The translations under genes and the position numbers were made by a program. Shown piece by piece: positions 34,516 through 48,249 of a stretch of 64,000 nucleotides of DNA. Source of the DNA: Sternotherus odoratus (taxonomy: Eukaryota; Chordata; Testudines; Kinosternidae); contig JAVMKO010000020.1 of NCBI GenBank assembly GCA_032164245.1, positions 9,513,206 through 9,577,205 on the forward strand. The letters run 5' to 3'. The notes under the pieces were generated by a model. The model did not search any database, was not told the DNA's origin, and saw only the letters and a list, made by a program, of their open reading frames with translations. Each line of letters starts with the position of its first letter. Position 1 is the first letter of the stretch.

Positions 34516-35331
34516 GGTTTAAATTCCTGATGGTGCACTTTCAGGCAGATGGCAGACAACACGAGGACTAATTTACTCTACTTGACCATGTCCCTGTTAT
34601 CGGCTGGCTACGGAGGAAACTGAACAGCCATGTAAAAAATTATATTTTTTGGTAAGTTCAGAATACATCCAGCTTCACAAAAAAAGGCTTTTTTTAAGAT
34701 TTAATCCTCTCTCCTTCTTGCAAAATTGGCTGAGATGTTGGCTCTATTGCTTATTAAACTCTCTCTTCCAAACACACTCCTCCACTACCACGCATATCAC
34801 TGTAATCATGCACATCAGCAGTATAATCTGCCTTGACATGTAAGATCTGACTGGCTGTCTCCCTTGTCAAGATCAAAGAGAAGTAGAAAGAGACCAACTC
34901 ACTAACAGCAAACTGCTAAGCAAGCAACTTGCCCTGCTCAGTGGAGATACCAAAGGTGTGGGGGGAGTTATAAATTCCCCACCCCAATTGACGCTATTGT
35001 GGAAGTCTGATGACAATTTATAGTCACAAAAGGCCTTGTGGAGATAACAGAGATATCATAAAATGGAAATATGGGTCGTGTACTCTTCACAGTATATAGC
35101 TGCCTCTATTCTGTTCCCAGCAGAAGAGCATTAGACAGCCTAGTTGTTAAATCTACAAGATCTACGTATTAATTTTCATTTGCCTCTGTTTTTAAAGCAG
35201 TTTTTTTATAGCTAGAGATGTGCTGAACAGAATGTCCTTGTTTTTAAAAGGGACAAATACCCAGCAAGTATTGCATAATAACACAAGGAGTTCAGATACG
35301 ATGGTGATGGGAGTCATAAAATAACCTACAT

Positions 35332-35508
35332 GAGTGGTTCTCAACTGAGTTACCAGTGTGGGTTGCATATGCAGCTCTCTGTGTGTAGTGTGGATGCAGC
35401 CCACATAACATAGATACTACCTGTATGGCCCTGAGGATGTCACATGGGCCGCAACTGTGCGCTGATTGGGCCGCAAGTGGCCCACAGGCGATGGGTTGAG
35501 AACCACTA
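35332..35508. mobile_element. hAT-type MITE, about 177 bp
   Basis: Inverted ends AGTGGTTCTCAACT and GGTTGAGAACCACT. The flanking 8-mers acctacat and gcctagat agree at six positions and may be a decayed target duplication. It lies in intron 2. Confidence 0.75.
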
Positions 35509-35725
35509 GCCTAGATAATCAATTCAGCAGTACAGCTAACGAGGCAGTTATGCTGCATAAAGTGACAAATCTATTTTGGGGTTCTGGAACTCTTCTCCCT
35601 CCAGGTGTCTCAGTTCAGTTCGCAAATCAAAAAAACACAGTGATTTTTCTCCCTGGCAGATCTGAAAAGAGCACGTTGGGTCTGACATCATCCCAGTGAG
35701 AAGAAAGAGCCTGTGACTGGCACTA

Positions 35726-35826
35726 AGGGCTTGTCTACACAGGATGTTATTGAGTGGCAAGCCAGGGTGTGAATTTACAGCACACTTGATTGCCATTCAG
35801 TAATATCCCATGTAGATAAGGCCTGA
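35726..35826. mobile_element. Short MITE, about 100 bp
   Basis: aagggcttgtctacacagga ... catgtagataaggcctga, with inner arms gttattgagtggcaa and ttgccattcagtaat. It is almost entirely an inverted repeat with a short loop. It lies in intron 2, 218 bp downstream of another hAT MITE. Confidence 0.75.
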
Positions 35827-36460
35827 GTTTGTTGCTGTCTGAGGCAGAACAGAATCTAGCTTGCAGTCATATTCACTAGCTCTCTGGAATCCGAATGTGT
35901 AAAATTCTTTGCATGTGTCAATATGGCAGGCAGATGTAACTCAGGGAGAGACAGGGAAATGAGATTTGGAGTAAGAAAGCACCATTTATTACACAGGAGC
36001 TTTCTCAATCACCACCATACATTACACACAAAGACATCTAATTTACAGAAATAGGTAGCACATGAAGTATGCTCACATGCCAAAATGAGTAATGTGCCTT
36101 TTGTCATGAGTTGAGAATAACCTCAATGCCTTCAAAACTAGAGACAAGCCTGCAACAAGCTTCTTCAGACTGGGAAAGTCTGGTTGCAAACTTCAAAACT
36201 GTCCTATCTTTTTAATGGGCCAAACACCGTCAGACTTTAACTGGAAGTTTGGATCTGGATCCAAGCTTTGTATCCTACTAGAGCTGGTCCGAAAGTGGCA
36301 AATATTTTCCACAAACAATTTCAGAAGCAACCAAAGCAAAACAAAACATTTCCCTAAAGTTTTCATTGACATTTTCGAGTTTGGGGAGATATAATTTTTA
36401 AAAACTTGTTTCAGATAGTTAAACTTTTACCAAGTAGAGAGGTGGTGGACTGGGACTTAC

Positions 36461-36544
36461 CTTCATACATCTCCAAAATGTGAACCGTATCACCAACCTG
36501 CAAGGAGAGTTCCACATCTTGGACAGCCTCATAATTGTAGATTG
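36461..36544 (-). CDS. DOCK5: DOCK5 exon 2 (SH3 domain)
   Basis: Residues 15-43, first half of the SH3 domain. AIYNYEA is the SH3 ALYDY-type motif and [18 protein letters not shown] carries the RT-loop and following strand. The acceptor is TTCTAG, the donor GTAAGT, phase 1 to 1, 84 nt. In DOCK-A proteins this SH3 takes part in ELMO binding and autoinhibition. Confidence 0.97.
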
Positions 36545-36696
36545 CTAGAAGGGAAGGGAGGGGGAGAGATGAAAAAATATAATCATTTGGGAAGTGAAGT
36601 GGCACAAGAGAGCATGAAAATAATCAGACGTTGCCATCTGATGTCCTGCAACTGGCCAAACCTTTCGAAGAGCACTGCAAGTGATTTTACTGACTA

Positions 36697-36786
36697 GTTT
36701 ATACTTCAATACTTTTGTTAGTCTTTAAGGTGCCACAGGACTCTGTTGCTTCTGCAGATCCAGACTAACACGGCTTCCTCTCTGAT
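36697..36786 (+). mobile_element. PLE terminus fragment, truncated
   Basis: tacttcaatacttttgttag, tctttaaggtgccacaggac and ccagactaacacggcttcct. The hammerhead-like portion is absent. It lies in intron 1, about 150 bp upstream of exon 2. Confidence 0.8.
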
Positions 36787-37237
36787 TACGGACTAGTAGC
36801 TATTCTGAGCGTAACGGACTGGGAACGTGTGTGTCACATCTCCCTCCTGCAGCAGGTCCACTCAATGATAAGAACATACTAACTTGTCTAAGTTTGTCAA
36901 GCACACGCAAGACAACGTTTTTCTATTTCAGGGGCAATTCTAACGCTCCATATTAGTTGCCGGAGTCTGTTGCCGCGGAGCGTGGCTGCTACCCAGTGAT
37001 CCGGCACATCTGTGGCATGACGGAGTGTTGCTGGTGTCTGAGTAGGGAACATGTTAACAAGCAAGCTTGTGATTCACTATGAGCTACATCTCTAGCTAAA
37101 GCAATGCCAATGCAAAGACTGTCACTGAATTTCAATGGGAACAGGATCAGACCCCAGGCCGGCAGTCCCCACGCTAGTCTTGGACAGCAGCCTTCTAGAG
37201 TTAGCACTGTACTTGGGAAAAGCCATCATGATAGGCA

Positions 37238-37370
37238 CTGAGACCTTATCTAGACTAGAAAGTTGCACTATGGTAACTTGAATTGGCTTTTAACTGACCA
37301 AATAGCCTTTTAAATCATTTTAAACTACACTAGCTTAAATTCACACCTTAAGTTATAGCACTGCAGCTTT
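37238..37370. mobile_element. Partial MITE (TATCTAGACTAG end)
   Basis: gagaccttatctagactaga, then aagttgcactatggtaactt, resembles the start of the GGTTTAACT-type MITE. The right boundary is unclear. It lies in intron 1. Confidence 0.45.
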
Positions 37371-37951
37371 CTCATTGGTCTAAGACTTTTCACTGAGAGC
37401 AGCAAAGGCATACTTAGACTTCAGTGGTGTCTTGGCTAGTTACTCCCTAAGGAACTGCAGAGGTGAAGTACAGAAGCAGTGGGAGGGGAGTACGCTACAT
37501 TTTCGAGGAGGGCCATTAACCTGGCATATGTTAGCCGCTGACTCTAGCAAAGTGGTTCGTACTTCAGAAGGTTTGCATGTGAAGGGCGCCCTTTGAACAT
37601 CATTAAAAAAAATCTTCAATTGCTGCATCAGAATGCCTATCGTTTCCGTCAGGGCGACGTATATGACTTCCTGGGCTGGAGCCAATATAAACAAATGACT
37701 GTGGCTTACCACACCGGAAATTATATCACGCACTAACTTTCTTTAAAATCCTGTAGAGCTACAAATCATGCAGCAATGAGTGGGCAGGTGATGTGAATTT
37801 CCTGCAGTGCCCAAAATAGGCATTTGTCCACAAACATTTATTTTCTTAGGCTGCTTTGTTAGTGTTGATTGACCATGCTCACACCGGGTGTAACTCCGAT
37901 GAATGCATTACTGGGGGGGAAGATTTTCAACTGACTAAGGTTCGCTCCCTG

Positions 37952-38014
37952 CAAAGAATCATAGATACAAAGGACAGAAGGGACCACTGTGATCATCCAG
38001 TCTGACCTTCCGCC
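37952..38014 (+). mobile_element. CR1 LINE short fragment
   Basis: gaatcatagatacaaaggac, agaagggaccactgtgatca and tccagtctgaccttc. This is the conserved CR1-type block near the 3' end. It lies in intron 1. Confidence 0.7.
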
Positions 38015-38015
38015 G

Positions 38016-38275
38016 AGGGTTGCCAACTTTCTAATATCGCACAAAACCAAACATCCGAGCCCTGCCCCTTCCCTGAGACCCCGCCCCCTGCCCCGAGACC
38101 CCATCCACTACATGCCCCCTCCCCCCTCCCCTTCAGGGGCTCATTCTCTCCCACCCTCACTCACTTTCACTGAGCTGGGGCAGGGTGTTGGGGTGCAGGA
38201 TGGAGTTAGGGCTCTAAAGGGGGGTGCAGGGCCAGAAATGAGGGGTTCAGGGTACAGGAGGGGGGACCAGGCTGG
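38016..38275. repeat. GC-rich interspersed repeat
   Basis: ggttgccaactttctaatat, cgcacaaaaccaaacatccg, then runs of ccctgccccttccctgagac, and finally gagctggggcagggtgttgg with gggtgcagg repeats. It is non-coding and probably a DNA-transposon-derived repeat. It lies in intron 1. Confidence 0.6.
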
Positions 38276-40754
38276 TAGACCAAGTACTTCTGAATGTTTT
38301 CATAAAAGTACCTTGTGCTACCCTGACTAAAGGACCTGCCTGCTGTCCATTGCAGGAAAGCTGCCAGGTTGCTAAAGCGAGGAAGGATTGGGCCAGGCCA
38401 TGACTTGGATGGGGCAGCTCCAAAGCACCCCAAGGTGCAGCAGGAAGTGGTGCGGATGATTCAGGTGAACAGAAGTCTCGCTCATGAGTCACTTCTGAAC
38501 AGACGTCCCAGTCGGCCGTGCTAGGGAGTACAGGGCTACTAGAGGTGCCATTCTTCGGATGTGATGTAAAACCAAGCATCAAACAGTCTGTGCTCGTTAA
38601 TAATCCCATAGCACTTTCACAAAACTAGAAGATTAAACCCGGGCATCCTGGCCAAAATCTAACTTGTCTAATTATATTCTAACCACTGAAATTCCTTGTG
38701 GTTAATTGGATGCTACTTCGCTCTCTGTCTTAAAACGCTTTAATATTGTACAATGTTCCACCTCAGAGGTGGCTACTTTTCAGTGAAGGGGTGGAATGAT
38801 TGCTACATATAGCTTTTAAGTACTCTGGGCTTCTGTGAAACTAAAAAGCACAATATAGATGCGAATCACTATTTCTCCACAAAAAAACTACTTTAGCTTC
38901 CAACAAAAACAGTCAGAGATGTTGAGTGTGTAACAGAAGTGGGCGGGCGCTACACAATCCTTCTTTTTATGATTTGGTTTGAATTACATTTCAGCATTAA
39001 AAGAGCATATGGGTGGGGGGAGTAGTGGGGAGGGGACAACAAGACTTCTTCCATACAGGGGGAATGTTTCAGACCCCCCTCCCCCCGCAGGTAACCGCCT
39101 TGAGCAGAAGAAACATCCTTCTGCCACTATTCATCAAAGATAGGCAAGCTAGACATTATCTTGTTTTGCTCGATTGAATTAAGCAAGAACACAGAGTTCC
39201 TGTACATAAAATCTCCTACCCAACTCTTATGTGCTAAGTTATGAAAGACAAATTGCTGGCATATTTTCCCTGGGAGCTTTACTGTTTGCAACTGGTGCAT
39301 TTTATTCCTTGGAGCCAGCCGCATCCAAGATAGGCCATCTACAGCTATTTAAGCTGTTTGGACTTTTTATTGTGTGTGTTTAAACTGACCTTTCAGGCGC
39401 TTAAAAGAAAGAGTAATCCGTACCCACCAAACAAACATGTTCCTGGCATGAAGACATACGAATCCTTCATGTTCAACTTAAAAGTGCATCAACTTTTCCC
39501 CCCAAAACTGCAGTAATATTTGAAGTTAAATTTGCCTTTCTTATAAGCAAATATAAGAATCAATAAGAAAGCCTCAGTTGCGTTCTTTCCTCTGTGGAAC
39601 TTGGAATCTTAGAAAAGCTGTTCTCTTCCTTTGTTTTCGCTAATGAAAATGGTTGTGTCGAACTAACCTTGAAGTCTAGAAAATTTAATCTGAGCTGAGA
39701 CACACAGAAGGAAGGTATTAGCCATTAGAGAGAGAAATTGGGCTTGTTTTTACCATCAGATTCTTTGAGCATAATTATTAGCAATGCGTCACTTTGTTTC
39801 ATTTACATTAGAATAAGGAGATCACCAGATTTGATTAACAGCAAGTAAATATAAGACAATACTTTTTCAGCAATATGTAGCCAGCCTGGGGGATTCATTA
39901 ACAGGGAAGGTCAAAGGGCCAAACACTGCATCTGGATTTCAGAGGACAATGAATAATTTTATGACCAACAGCAGCAACTGTAGTTATAAAGCCGAAGATA
40001 AAAGGAGATAAATCTCATGTTTCAGGGCAAACTAATTCCCTGCAGGCATCAGGAAGGAATTCCATTTCCCACAAGCACAGCCTGCACAAGTGGCTAGATG
40101 CTGTGTGTGCAGATTAGTGGTTGCTTCTGAAGCGTTATACACTGATCATCCCTGGAGACAGGCTACAGGAGTTACCCATGCAGTCAAAGGAGATAGCCAG
40201 TATTTATCCAGGGCTCTCCAAGGGAGCCAGGCCCTGAATTGTAGCCACAAATGAGCTGGTATGTGTTATGGTCGTGTTACAACCGGTATATTTGTGAGGA
40301 GCAGGTCTGGTTTTACTCCTACGCTCCATTGCGTGTGTGGGCCACAAGATGAAACATCTCCTGATCTCTGGAAGCACCAGCCAGTGGGACTCGAAAGATC
40401 AGGGATCGCCAGCACCACGCATGCAGCAGAAAACCCAAAGACCACCACACACACACAAACCCCAAACTCACAAGGCCTCACTTGGCACCAGACTGTGTCC
40501 AAGAAGTGTGGAGAAGACTTCACTTGCCACACTAAGACCACAACCATTTGCAAATCACTGGGCCTGACCTTGTTTCCACTAAAATCAACTGGAACTTCAT
40601 CTTTGCTTACAACGAGAGCAGGATCATTGTGTCCGTTCTATCTATGCCATATTACCAATATTCATTTACCGAAAAAGTGACAATCCGGTCAACTGCAATG
40701 GCACATATTAACCAGCTGTGCACCGAGTGGTATATGCCTAGACAAGCAAAGTCT

Positions 40755-40960
40755 TTGTATTGATGTAGTGCCTTTCACACAAGTCTCTCAACACACTTTA
40801 CGAAGGTGGGTTTCATTCTCTCTTCTCCAGATGGAGAAATTGAGACAGGGCAGTTGAAGGACATGGACAGTTGATCTGCAGCAGAGCTTCAGAAGAAAAC
40901 CAGGATTCCTAACTCATGGTCCTGTTTTAACCACTAAATCAACAACAATGCCTCTCACCC
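40755..40960 (-). mobile_element. SINE, reverse orientation
   Basis: ccagatggagaaattgagac, gaaaaccaggattcctaact and catggtcctgttttaaccac. It lies in intron 1. Confidence 0.7.
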
Positions 40961-42311
40961 ACAGTGGATAAAATGTTCTTACAGCAACTAAATTTAGCCA
41001 AAGCATCTGGAAATAAGATTTATGGACACAAACTTTCACGTATCCTTCTGTGTATAATCCAAAACAGAACAAAACAACCCCATTACCCAATAATTTGATT
41101 AAGCATGTTTGAACTGTAGATTACTTGGCTGCAAAATACAACCAGGATCCATTATCTCTCATTTAGGTCAAAATATCCAGCCCTTCCCTCCCAACCCCTT
41201 CAAAAGAACATGATAACAGCTTCCAAACAACACACACGCTTCTCAGAAGGCATTGCTGCCCTACCCACTATCTCATAGGAGAAGGCAGAGCTTAGCTTTC
41301 TCTGAACAAAGAATCACATTCAGTGCCTTTTCACTGAGTGGCCCAGAGTCACGAACTACTGTCTGGAAAGAGAACTCTGTGCTTTATGCTGCAGTGACCA
41401 TGTAGCTAGAGTTGGCATTTGCACTGGGAGACCCATTCGGAGAGCGCTTGGCATGCAGTCTGTTGCCAAGATGGAACCAAAAAACACTGGCTTCATTTAA
41501 AAAAAGAAGGAATTGCCCAAGGAGCCCATTCTTAAAAGGGACAAAGCCTTTTTGATGTTGGGAGGAAAATCTTTTGAAATTGCCCAGATATTTATGGCTG
41601 GGGGGGGGGGGGGAATAGCTAAAGAGCATAGTTAAGAGTTGTGTGTCAGATTTTAACAAAAATTGTGGTTTGGGATCATGGAATAAACACATCAGCTGGT
41701 TTTTTATCCTAAAATGATCAGCCATGAAATAGTTAACAATACTGACATTCAAGGCCCTAATTCAGCAAAGTAGTTCAGCCTTTGCTTAACTTTAAACAAG
41801 TAGTTCCATTGACCTGAACTGGACTACTCATACACTTAAACACTTCGCTCAACTGTCACCATTAAGTTTCAGAGTTAACAAACGGCTGAGCTAAAAGGAA
41901 ACAGTTTACACAGGCCTTGGATCTATTGTTTCAAGTTGGCTTTACACTCAGAAAAACATTACGTGTGTTACACTTTCATCCCACTTGGAAGGTTTTTGTC
42001 ACAATTTTAAGGACCAAAACAACAGATTCTAGACTCTGAAGCAAGGGGTGCTTCTGTGGCAAATTCTACACCTATAGAATCAGGGAGTAGACCTGGCCTT
42101 ACATAACGGCATCTGTTCAGAAACCAAGAACTCCTCATGACCCGATCCAGAGTCCACTGATGTTAATGGGAGCCCTTCTATCGATTTCAACAAACCATAA
42201 TCAGGACAGCTGAGTTGACTCAAAACTGATTATGCACGAAAAATTAATATAGTCTCCATCTTTTCATGTCTAAAATATTCACGCTCATCTTTCCTCTCAA
42301 TCTTATTATTT

Positions 42312-42430
42312 CTTGCCAAGTGTTTATTGGACCAGGGCACCCTATTGTACTAGGCGCTGTACAAATCCAGAACAAAAAGACAGGACCCTATTGTGCCAGG
42401 TGCTGTACAAATCCAGAACAAAAAGACAGC
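42312..42430 (+). repeat. SINE-tail repeat with a 46-bp tandem duplication
   Basis: The unit beginning accctattgtactaggcgct at 42339 is repeated at 42385 with few changes (gtgccaggtgctgtacaaat), each ending in aatccagaacaaaaagacag. It lies in intron 1. Confidence 0.82.
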
Positions 42431-42951
42431 TATGGTTGCTTACTGAAAACAATGGGTCGGATTTTGATCTCACTCACATTGATATTAATCTGGAGTAACA
42501 CCCACTGACTTTTCTGGAGTCTATATATTTACTTTGGTGTCAAAGGGAAAGGAGTCCGGGCCACGGATGTAATGCTGGTATTACTGGACACTCCAAAACT
42601 CATGTGACTTTCACCAGCTTCTGTGACATTTACGAATACAGTTCCTATGTGTACAGTTAGCACTGTGATCAAATCAGAGAGCATTCTTGAAATCCCTCCT
42701 ATTCCGCTCAAGGGCCTGTCCAGACAAAGGAACTTTACAATCACAGCCCCTTTGCCTCCCCCACACAACTATGCCACGAGAACAGAGAGCCAAGAGAATC
42801 CGTTGTAGGGAAACAGCCAAAGAACCAAACCCACAAGTACAGACAGTAATTACTGTAACTGCACTTACATTGGATGAAATTCTGCCCCCCCCTGAAATTC
42901 CCACTGACTTCAATGGAGCCAGAATTTCACCCACTAACTACAGAGTTGAAT

Positions 42952-43045
42952 AATTTCAGAGACCATAAGGTTTATGATCATCTAGTCTGATCTCCTGTAC
43001 AACAGAAGCCAGAGAGTTTTTCACCCAGTAATTCCAACTGCCCCA
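42952..43045 (+). mobile_element. CR1-like LINE fragment
   Basis: agagaccataaggtttatga, tcatctagtctgatctcctg and ttttcacccagtaattcc. It lies in intron 1. Confidence 0.65.
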
Positions 43046-43344
43046 CCCCCACCAACACAGCTTGCTGGGGGGGGTTACATTTTTGCTGGTATAATGTGCA
43101 CAGTAATTTCTTATATTATTTTCTTGCATTCTAACTTATGTGTATCATAATGATGCACAAGAGAGTCATATTACCTACTTGCAAGTATGTGCGTGTTATT
43201 TGGGTGTTTTATTTTACATACATGTAACATGGAAAAATAATTATAGCTTTACGTACTTCTTTATAATCAGGGTCTCCATTTCCTTTTGTTATTTGCACTC
43301 TAAAAATCCAATCGGGATTTTAAACTTAGTCAAAACAATTTCTC

Positions 43345-43455
43345 GACATTGGCACTCAGCTCATGCCTGGAGTAACAGGGCAGGCGTGAGGCCAAAAAGG
43401 GAAATACAGGATACTGGGCTAGATGGACTTTTGTTCTGGTCCAGAAAGGCCATTA
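43345..43455 (+). mobile_element. CR1 LINE fragment
   Basis: ggatactgggctagatggac, then ttttgttctggtccagaaag, the usual CR1 3' block. It lies in intron 1. The 147-codon ORF spanning it is chance. Confidence 0.6.
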
Positions 43456-46400
43456 TTATGCCCCCTCTTACTCACCTCCTTTCTACGCTAAAACAGGACA
43501 AGATCCTGTCGCCTAACGTTGTCTACAAGCTCAGTCAGAGCCTAGTAAAGGGGCTCTGTAGCCCCCCCAACTTTTGTTCTTGATACATTACCAGTCCTCT
43601 GCATATGCCCTGCATTCAACAAGGATTGTGCCTATGTTCTGAACAGAGTTCAAACACATAGAAAGGGAAGCTAGGACCCTGGAATATCCGCCTCAGTGAA
43701 AAGCAGTTTCTAAGGCCATTGGCCATTCCAGTTCAGGTCAACGCTAAGAAAATTCCTCCCCACCTGATAACCATTCAATGCCGAGGAGCTGGCGATCTCA
43801 GCCCGGTTGTCAATGGATGCTGGCATCTGCATCACAGCTAATGCCCCTCTGGGAGTCTCAGCAGAAAGTGAGAACGGGTCTATGAGACCAAAGTCTCCCT
43901 TTCACTCCTAGAGGTGGTGACTTCAGGGCAGGACTGAGACACATTGACAGGAGGGCGTACAGCAGCAGGCCTGCTCGGAGGATAAACAAAGGACGTCAGA
44001 CCCTACCACTATCAAACTGGTGTCTTTTATTCACTCCAAATTCACAAAAGGAATTTACATGCCACTTGTGTTCTTTATGCATTTATCATCAGCGGCATCG
44101 GATTCCTCTCTCATCCCTGAAACTGTGAACTTCCCTTCAACCAGGACACGAGACCAGACTGCTCCCTCTGGACCGCTCTCTCATCTACAGTCTAGGCATG
44201 GCACCTAGAACCCAGAGTGACGGGTGGTTTATAGAACTGATTAGGTAAAAGTGTGCTATTGTGCTTGCAAGGTGCTTCCTCCCCGCCTCCGATGCCCGGC
44301 AGGGCTATTTGCTGCTCAGATTTCAAAGAGGTGAAACACTCAACATGAAAGGTATTAATCTCTCAAAAATATGTTCAATCCCTAGTGATTTACTTGAGCT
44401 CAGTCATTCTAATCCACAATATGATCCCTCTTCCATCGCCGCATGATCCTGGAAATCAGCAGGAGTTTTGCCCGTGTCTTTAATGGGATCAGACTCTGAA
44501 TTTTGGACAATTTCTCTACTTAGCTTGCTGTTGTCCAAGTTCTTATGGATGGTGCCGAAGAGAATGTCAGTGCCCATCCAGAGCACCAGTTTTTAAAGTT
44601 CCCTGAAAGAACCCCACGTGGACCTGTTTTGTCAGAATGATGGAGGGAGGTATCCTGAGATTCCTTTGAGTGGATTGGCATGAATGTGCCACTGCTTTGC
44701 ACATCCGTCAGCTCTTCACACCTGTGCAAAGTGGAGGCTTGCCACTACTGAATCGGCAGGACAGATTTCATACCCACAATGCACAAATGCAAATGACTGG
44801 ACATGGCGAAGAAGAAGAACGAGGCATCAGGTACTACATACCTAGGACCTGATTCTCATTTACACTGTGGTCGCTTTACCAAACTGTGATAAATTACATT
44901 TACACTCACGTTGAGAAATCAGGGTTAGTGTAAAGAAGAATTAGGTCCCTAATATTTGAACCATCCCAACAGCAGATAAAACTTCTTTCAGAACAAGATA
45001 GTTGATATCTGGATCTATATTTACTGTGTGGCAGAAGTATTAGAGCTATACAAGACAAGCACCAAAAACTGAATTTAAAAGTACTAATATATTATCATTA
45101 CAGAAAGATTAAAAAGCGCTAAAGTTGCCACAAACAGAAAACTTATCTCCATTTTATCTGAACCATTTGTTCCAGCTTTTTGCACAAAGTTAGCACTTTC
45201 CCTTCCAGATTGGGATCCGTTTTCTTTGCAATAATGCTTCCTAAGATTAGAAAGTAGAAAAGCCCATAAATAAAGAATAATGTCCCATGTACTTGGCAGA
45301 AGAATTATTACATCTTTAGAAAAGTTATGAATGAGTTCTTGGGCACCTATCTAAAACCTTTAACAGATTACTAAAATTATATTTTTTTTAAAAGCACTTA
45401 ATCTTAAATATGTGCAAATCAGCTTGCTTGACACAGTACGTATCATACCAGAAAGATTCTTTCATCATTTAAACTGGAAGTGCATATTGCATTTGGGATG
45501 TATCCAAACCAAAGCTCTGGATGTGAACATCTTCAGACTTTGGAGCTGACCAAGAATTGGCCACCTAGAAAGCTGTCTAGCCATTCATTTTTATTTTTCA
45601 GTTCTATTAACGCAGGTTTCCCATCAAAGGCACAAATACCATTAAAATATTTTAGGCATTTCAGCCATAAATTAAAAGCAGTGGGCCTAAAAATGCAGTC
45701 TTTGTTCTGTCAGCAAAAAGATAAATATGTTTATGGTTTTGGACTAAGTCGCTTATAAATTTAGTTGGGACTGTAGCTTAATGTGTTTGCTTAAAAAGAA
45801 TATTTTCCTGGAGTATTTTAGCTAAAAGAAACATCAAATTAAACACTTGGGCAAGAAGGGGACGATTCTCAAATAACTAATTCTTTGCTCCGACTACACA
45901 GCTGGTGTGTAGAACTGGTTTATTAAACTTTTCAAATTTTGAAAATGAGATCAAATTTTGAAATAAGAAAAAAAATGATTCCATTTTCCCAACCTCCCCC
46001 CTCTCCCATTTTTGACCCATCGTGGAACCACCTGAAACTTTAAAAAGGGAGACATTTTTGTTTGTTTTACAATAAATGCATGCTTTTTTTTTCCAGCCAG
46101 CACCATGTGTTTGTTTCCTGAAGAGCCCAGTATAAGAAATGAACATAAACTAGACTCATTCCCAGCCCTGTCACTTTTGCATGCTTTTCTGAATCAGCAG
46201 TGTGGTGATTTAGTTAATGAATGGTTATAACTTAAAAACAAAAACCTAGATGAAGGCCTGTGATGTCCAAGTTTCCCCCCACACGCACACACACTCAAAT
46301 TTGGCCCAGCCATTAAGCCAAGCATGGTGGACACAATAGTCACTGTAGAAAACCAAATTAAAGAAAAATAGGACCGCAGAGATAAAATGCTCTGTGTCCA

Positions 46401-47657
46401 GCAGTGAAGAATCAGACCCTTTGTAGTTTTCCCTGATTAAAAGTTGTGTTTGTATCGCTGTCAGTGTGGTAACCAATCAGTGTGACTCATAGTGAAGTTA
46501 GAGGAAAGAGCGCATGGGGTGTATTGTTCCACTCATATGTGCAAAGATGGTCACTTCTTCAGTGGTGTTTGTTTTTATTAAGTTTTACCAAACTTAAAAC
46601 ATTTTTTTTATTTCAATGAAAACAGTTTTGATCAGGAGTTCAAAATATTTCCCGGGGCATTGATTCCAACCCAAACATTGCAGCAACAGGCTGGCGTGAG
46701 CGCACAAGGAAGTGCAACTGATTATATTTCTATTTTCAAAGAAAAGTGAAGTAAATAAGCAGCACACAGGATACACAGGCATTATGAAAAACTAAGGACC
46801 TCATTTTCCAAAATTGCTGAGCACTTAACGCTACACTGAACACTGCTCAGCCTCTCTGAAAATCAGGACCTAAGTATTAAAATTCTAGCAGCTATAATAT
46901 CAGTTATTAATATCAGGGAAGGAAATTAAATATTTTAATTGTAACCTGACACTGCTCCTCTAAACTGCTTAATACTCTTATCATACACAATGAAAGTCTG
47001 TCTGAAACCGAAACAATCAATTAAAAGGGATGACTGTACATGTTTTCTCTTTCCCTTCATTGTCACACTACAGGGCAAGAATGTGGCAAGCCTCCATAAT
47101 CCAATGTTGCTACTCGCTGCAGAGAAGAAAACAGGTTCATTTGTTCACTCATAACAAGCTGACATCCACCATGGGCTTTGGTTTTCCACATTTTGCCATG
47201 GACACCTCAAGCAGATCAAGAATTAATTGGTTGTCAGGCAATGAATACAATTAAATTAACTGTGTATCGGACTATGCTTCAGAGCTGTGGTTAGTCTCTG
47301 CTAATGGATACAAACACAGCACTTCCCTCCCTGAAAAGAATTATCCACACTTGGGTTGGTCTTCTCCATCCAATCCTGTTAAACTTCAACTGCTTCACTC
47401 TATCCTTCATCTGTTCCCTGCTCCAGTCAACTGCCAACCCTAGGTACTCAAGCACATGGTCTTTAAATATCCAAGATGAGAGAAGCAGGCACATGGACTA
47501 GGATATTGGAGAACTAAGTCTAGGCCCCATTTTTTTAGACCTCTTTCCCTGGACACATGCACACCAACCTGCCCTTTTAACCATTCAACACCAAGTTCAT
47601 CCAAACAATGCATCACACACGAATATTTCTGCACCATTCCTACTTTAGCTACAGCCA

Positions 47658-47798
47658 TACCGTGTTTCCCCGAAAATAAGACAGCGTCTTATATTAATTT
47701 TTGCTCCCAAAATTACATTACATTATATTACAGCGAGAGGCAAAACTGGAAGTACGTCTTATTTTCGGGGGATGTCTTACTTTCGGGGAAACAGGGTA
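47658..47798. mobile_element. MITE with CCCCGAAAATAAGAC ends, TA-flanked
   Basis: The left end taccgtgtttccccgaaaat and the right end (gtaagac...ggggaaacagggta read in complement) form inverted repeats of about 25 bp that begin and end with TA, as expected for a Tc1/mariner-type non-autonomous element. Length 141 bp, in intron 1. An imperfect internal copy of the motif (cttattttcgggggatg) adjoins the right end. Confidence 0.8.
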
Positions 47799-48249
47799 GA
47801 TCCTGAAGTATATGGTCAGTTTCACTTTTGTTGTTTTAAGGCCACTGGGATATTATACCTTCTCAAGCAGGGAGGGAGGGAGGGAGAGAAAATCCTTAAA
47901 TCAGGGAGCTTGCAAAAAAAAATAAAAAATCACATGTTCCAGTAGAACAATTAACCCGAAGTGTACGTTTCAGAATGATTACTGGTAAAAACCAGTGTAG
48001 GAAGGTTTAAGGTGTTTTTGGAAGAGGCTGTCATCATGCAATTGAGAGGGTTTAAGAAAACCCCTGCATTAAAAAAAAATTAGCCAAGCAATGTCGCAGA
48101 AAACACAACAGGCTTCAGCGTGCTCCCATTACAGTCAAAGGTGCGGGGAGGGTCTGCTTTTGACTAACCACAGTAGGAGTAAGATCAGACCCACAAAGAA
48201 AGAGACAGGCATGATCCACTTCCCAATTTCATGCCCACAAAAATGACTT

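Larger units (their letters stand above)
28114..36460. other. Intron 2: unannotated parts
   Basis: Apart from the SINEs, MITEs, PLE-like repeat and palindromes listed, 28710-29120, 29330-30020, 31520-32335, 32690-33220, 33300-33810 and 33960-35330 hold no exon or RNA gene that I can support. Homopolymer runs are poly-C near 30661-30674, poly-G near 31852-31867 and poly-T near 34242-34256. Confidence 0.6.

Noticed and set aside
40261..40680. 139-codon plus-strand ORF
   Set aside because: No recognisable domain, no splice partners, and ordinary intron composition; consistent with chance.
43140..43583. 147-codon plus-strand ORF
   Set aside because: It overlaps a CR1 fragment and has no protein-like features.
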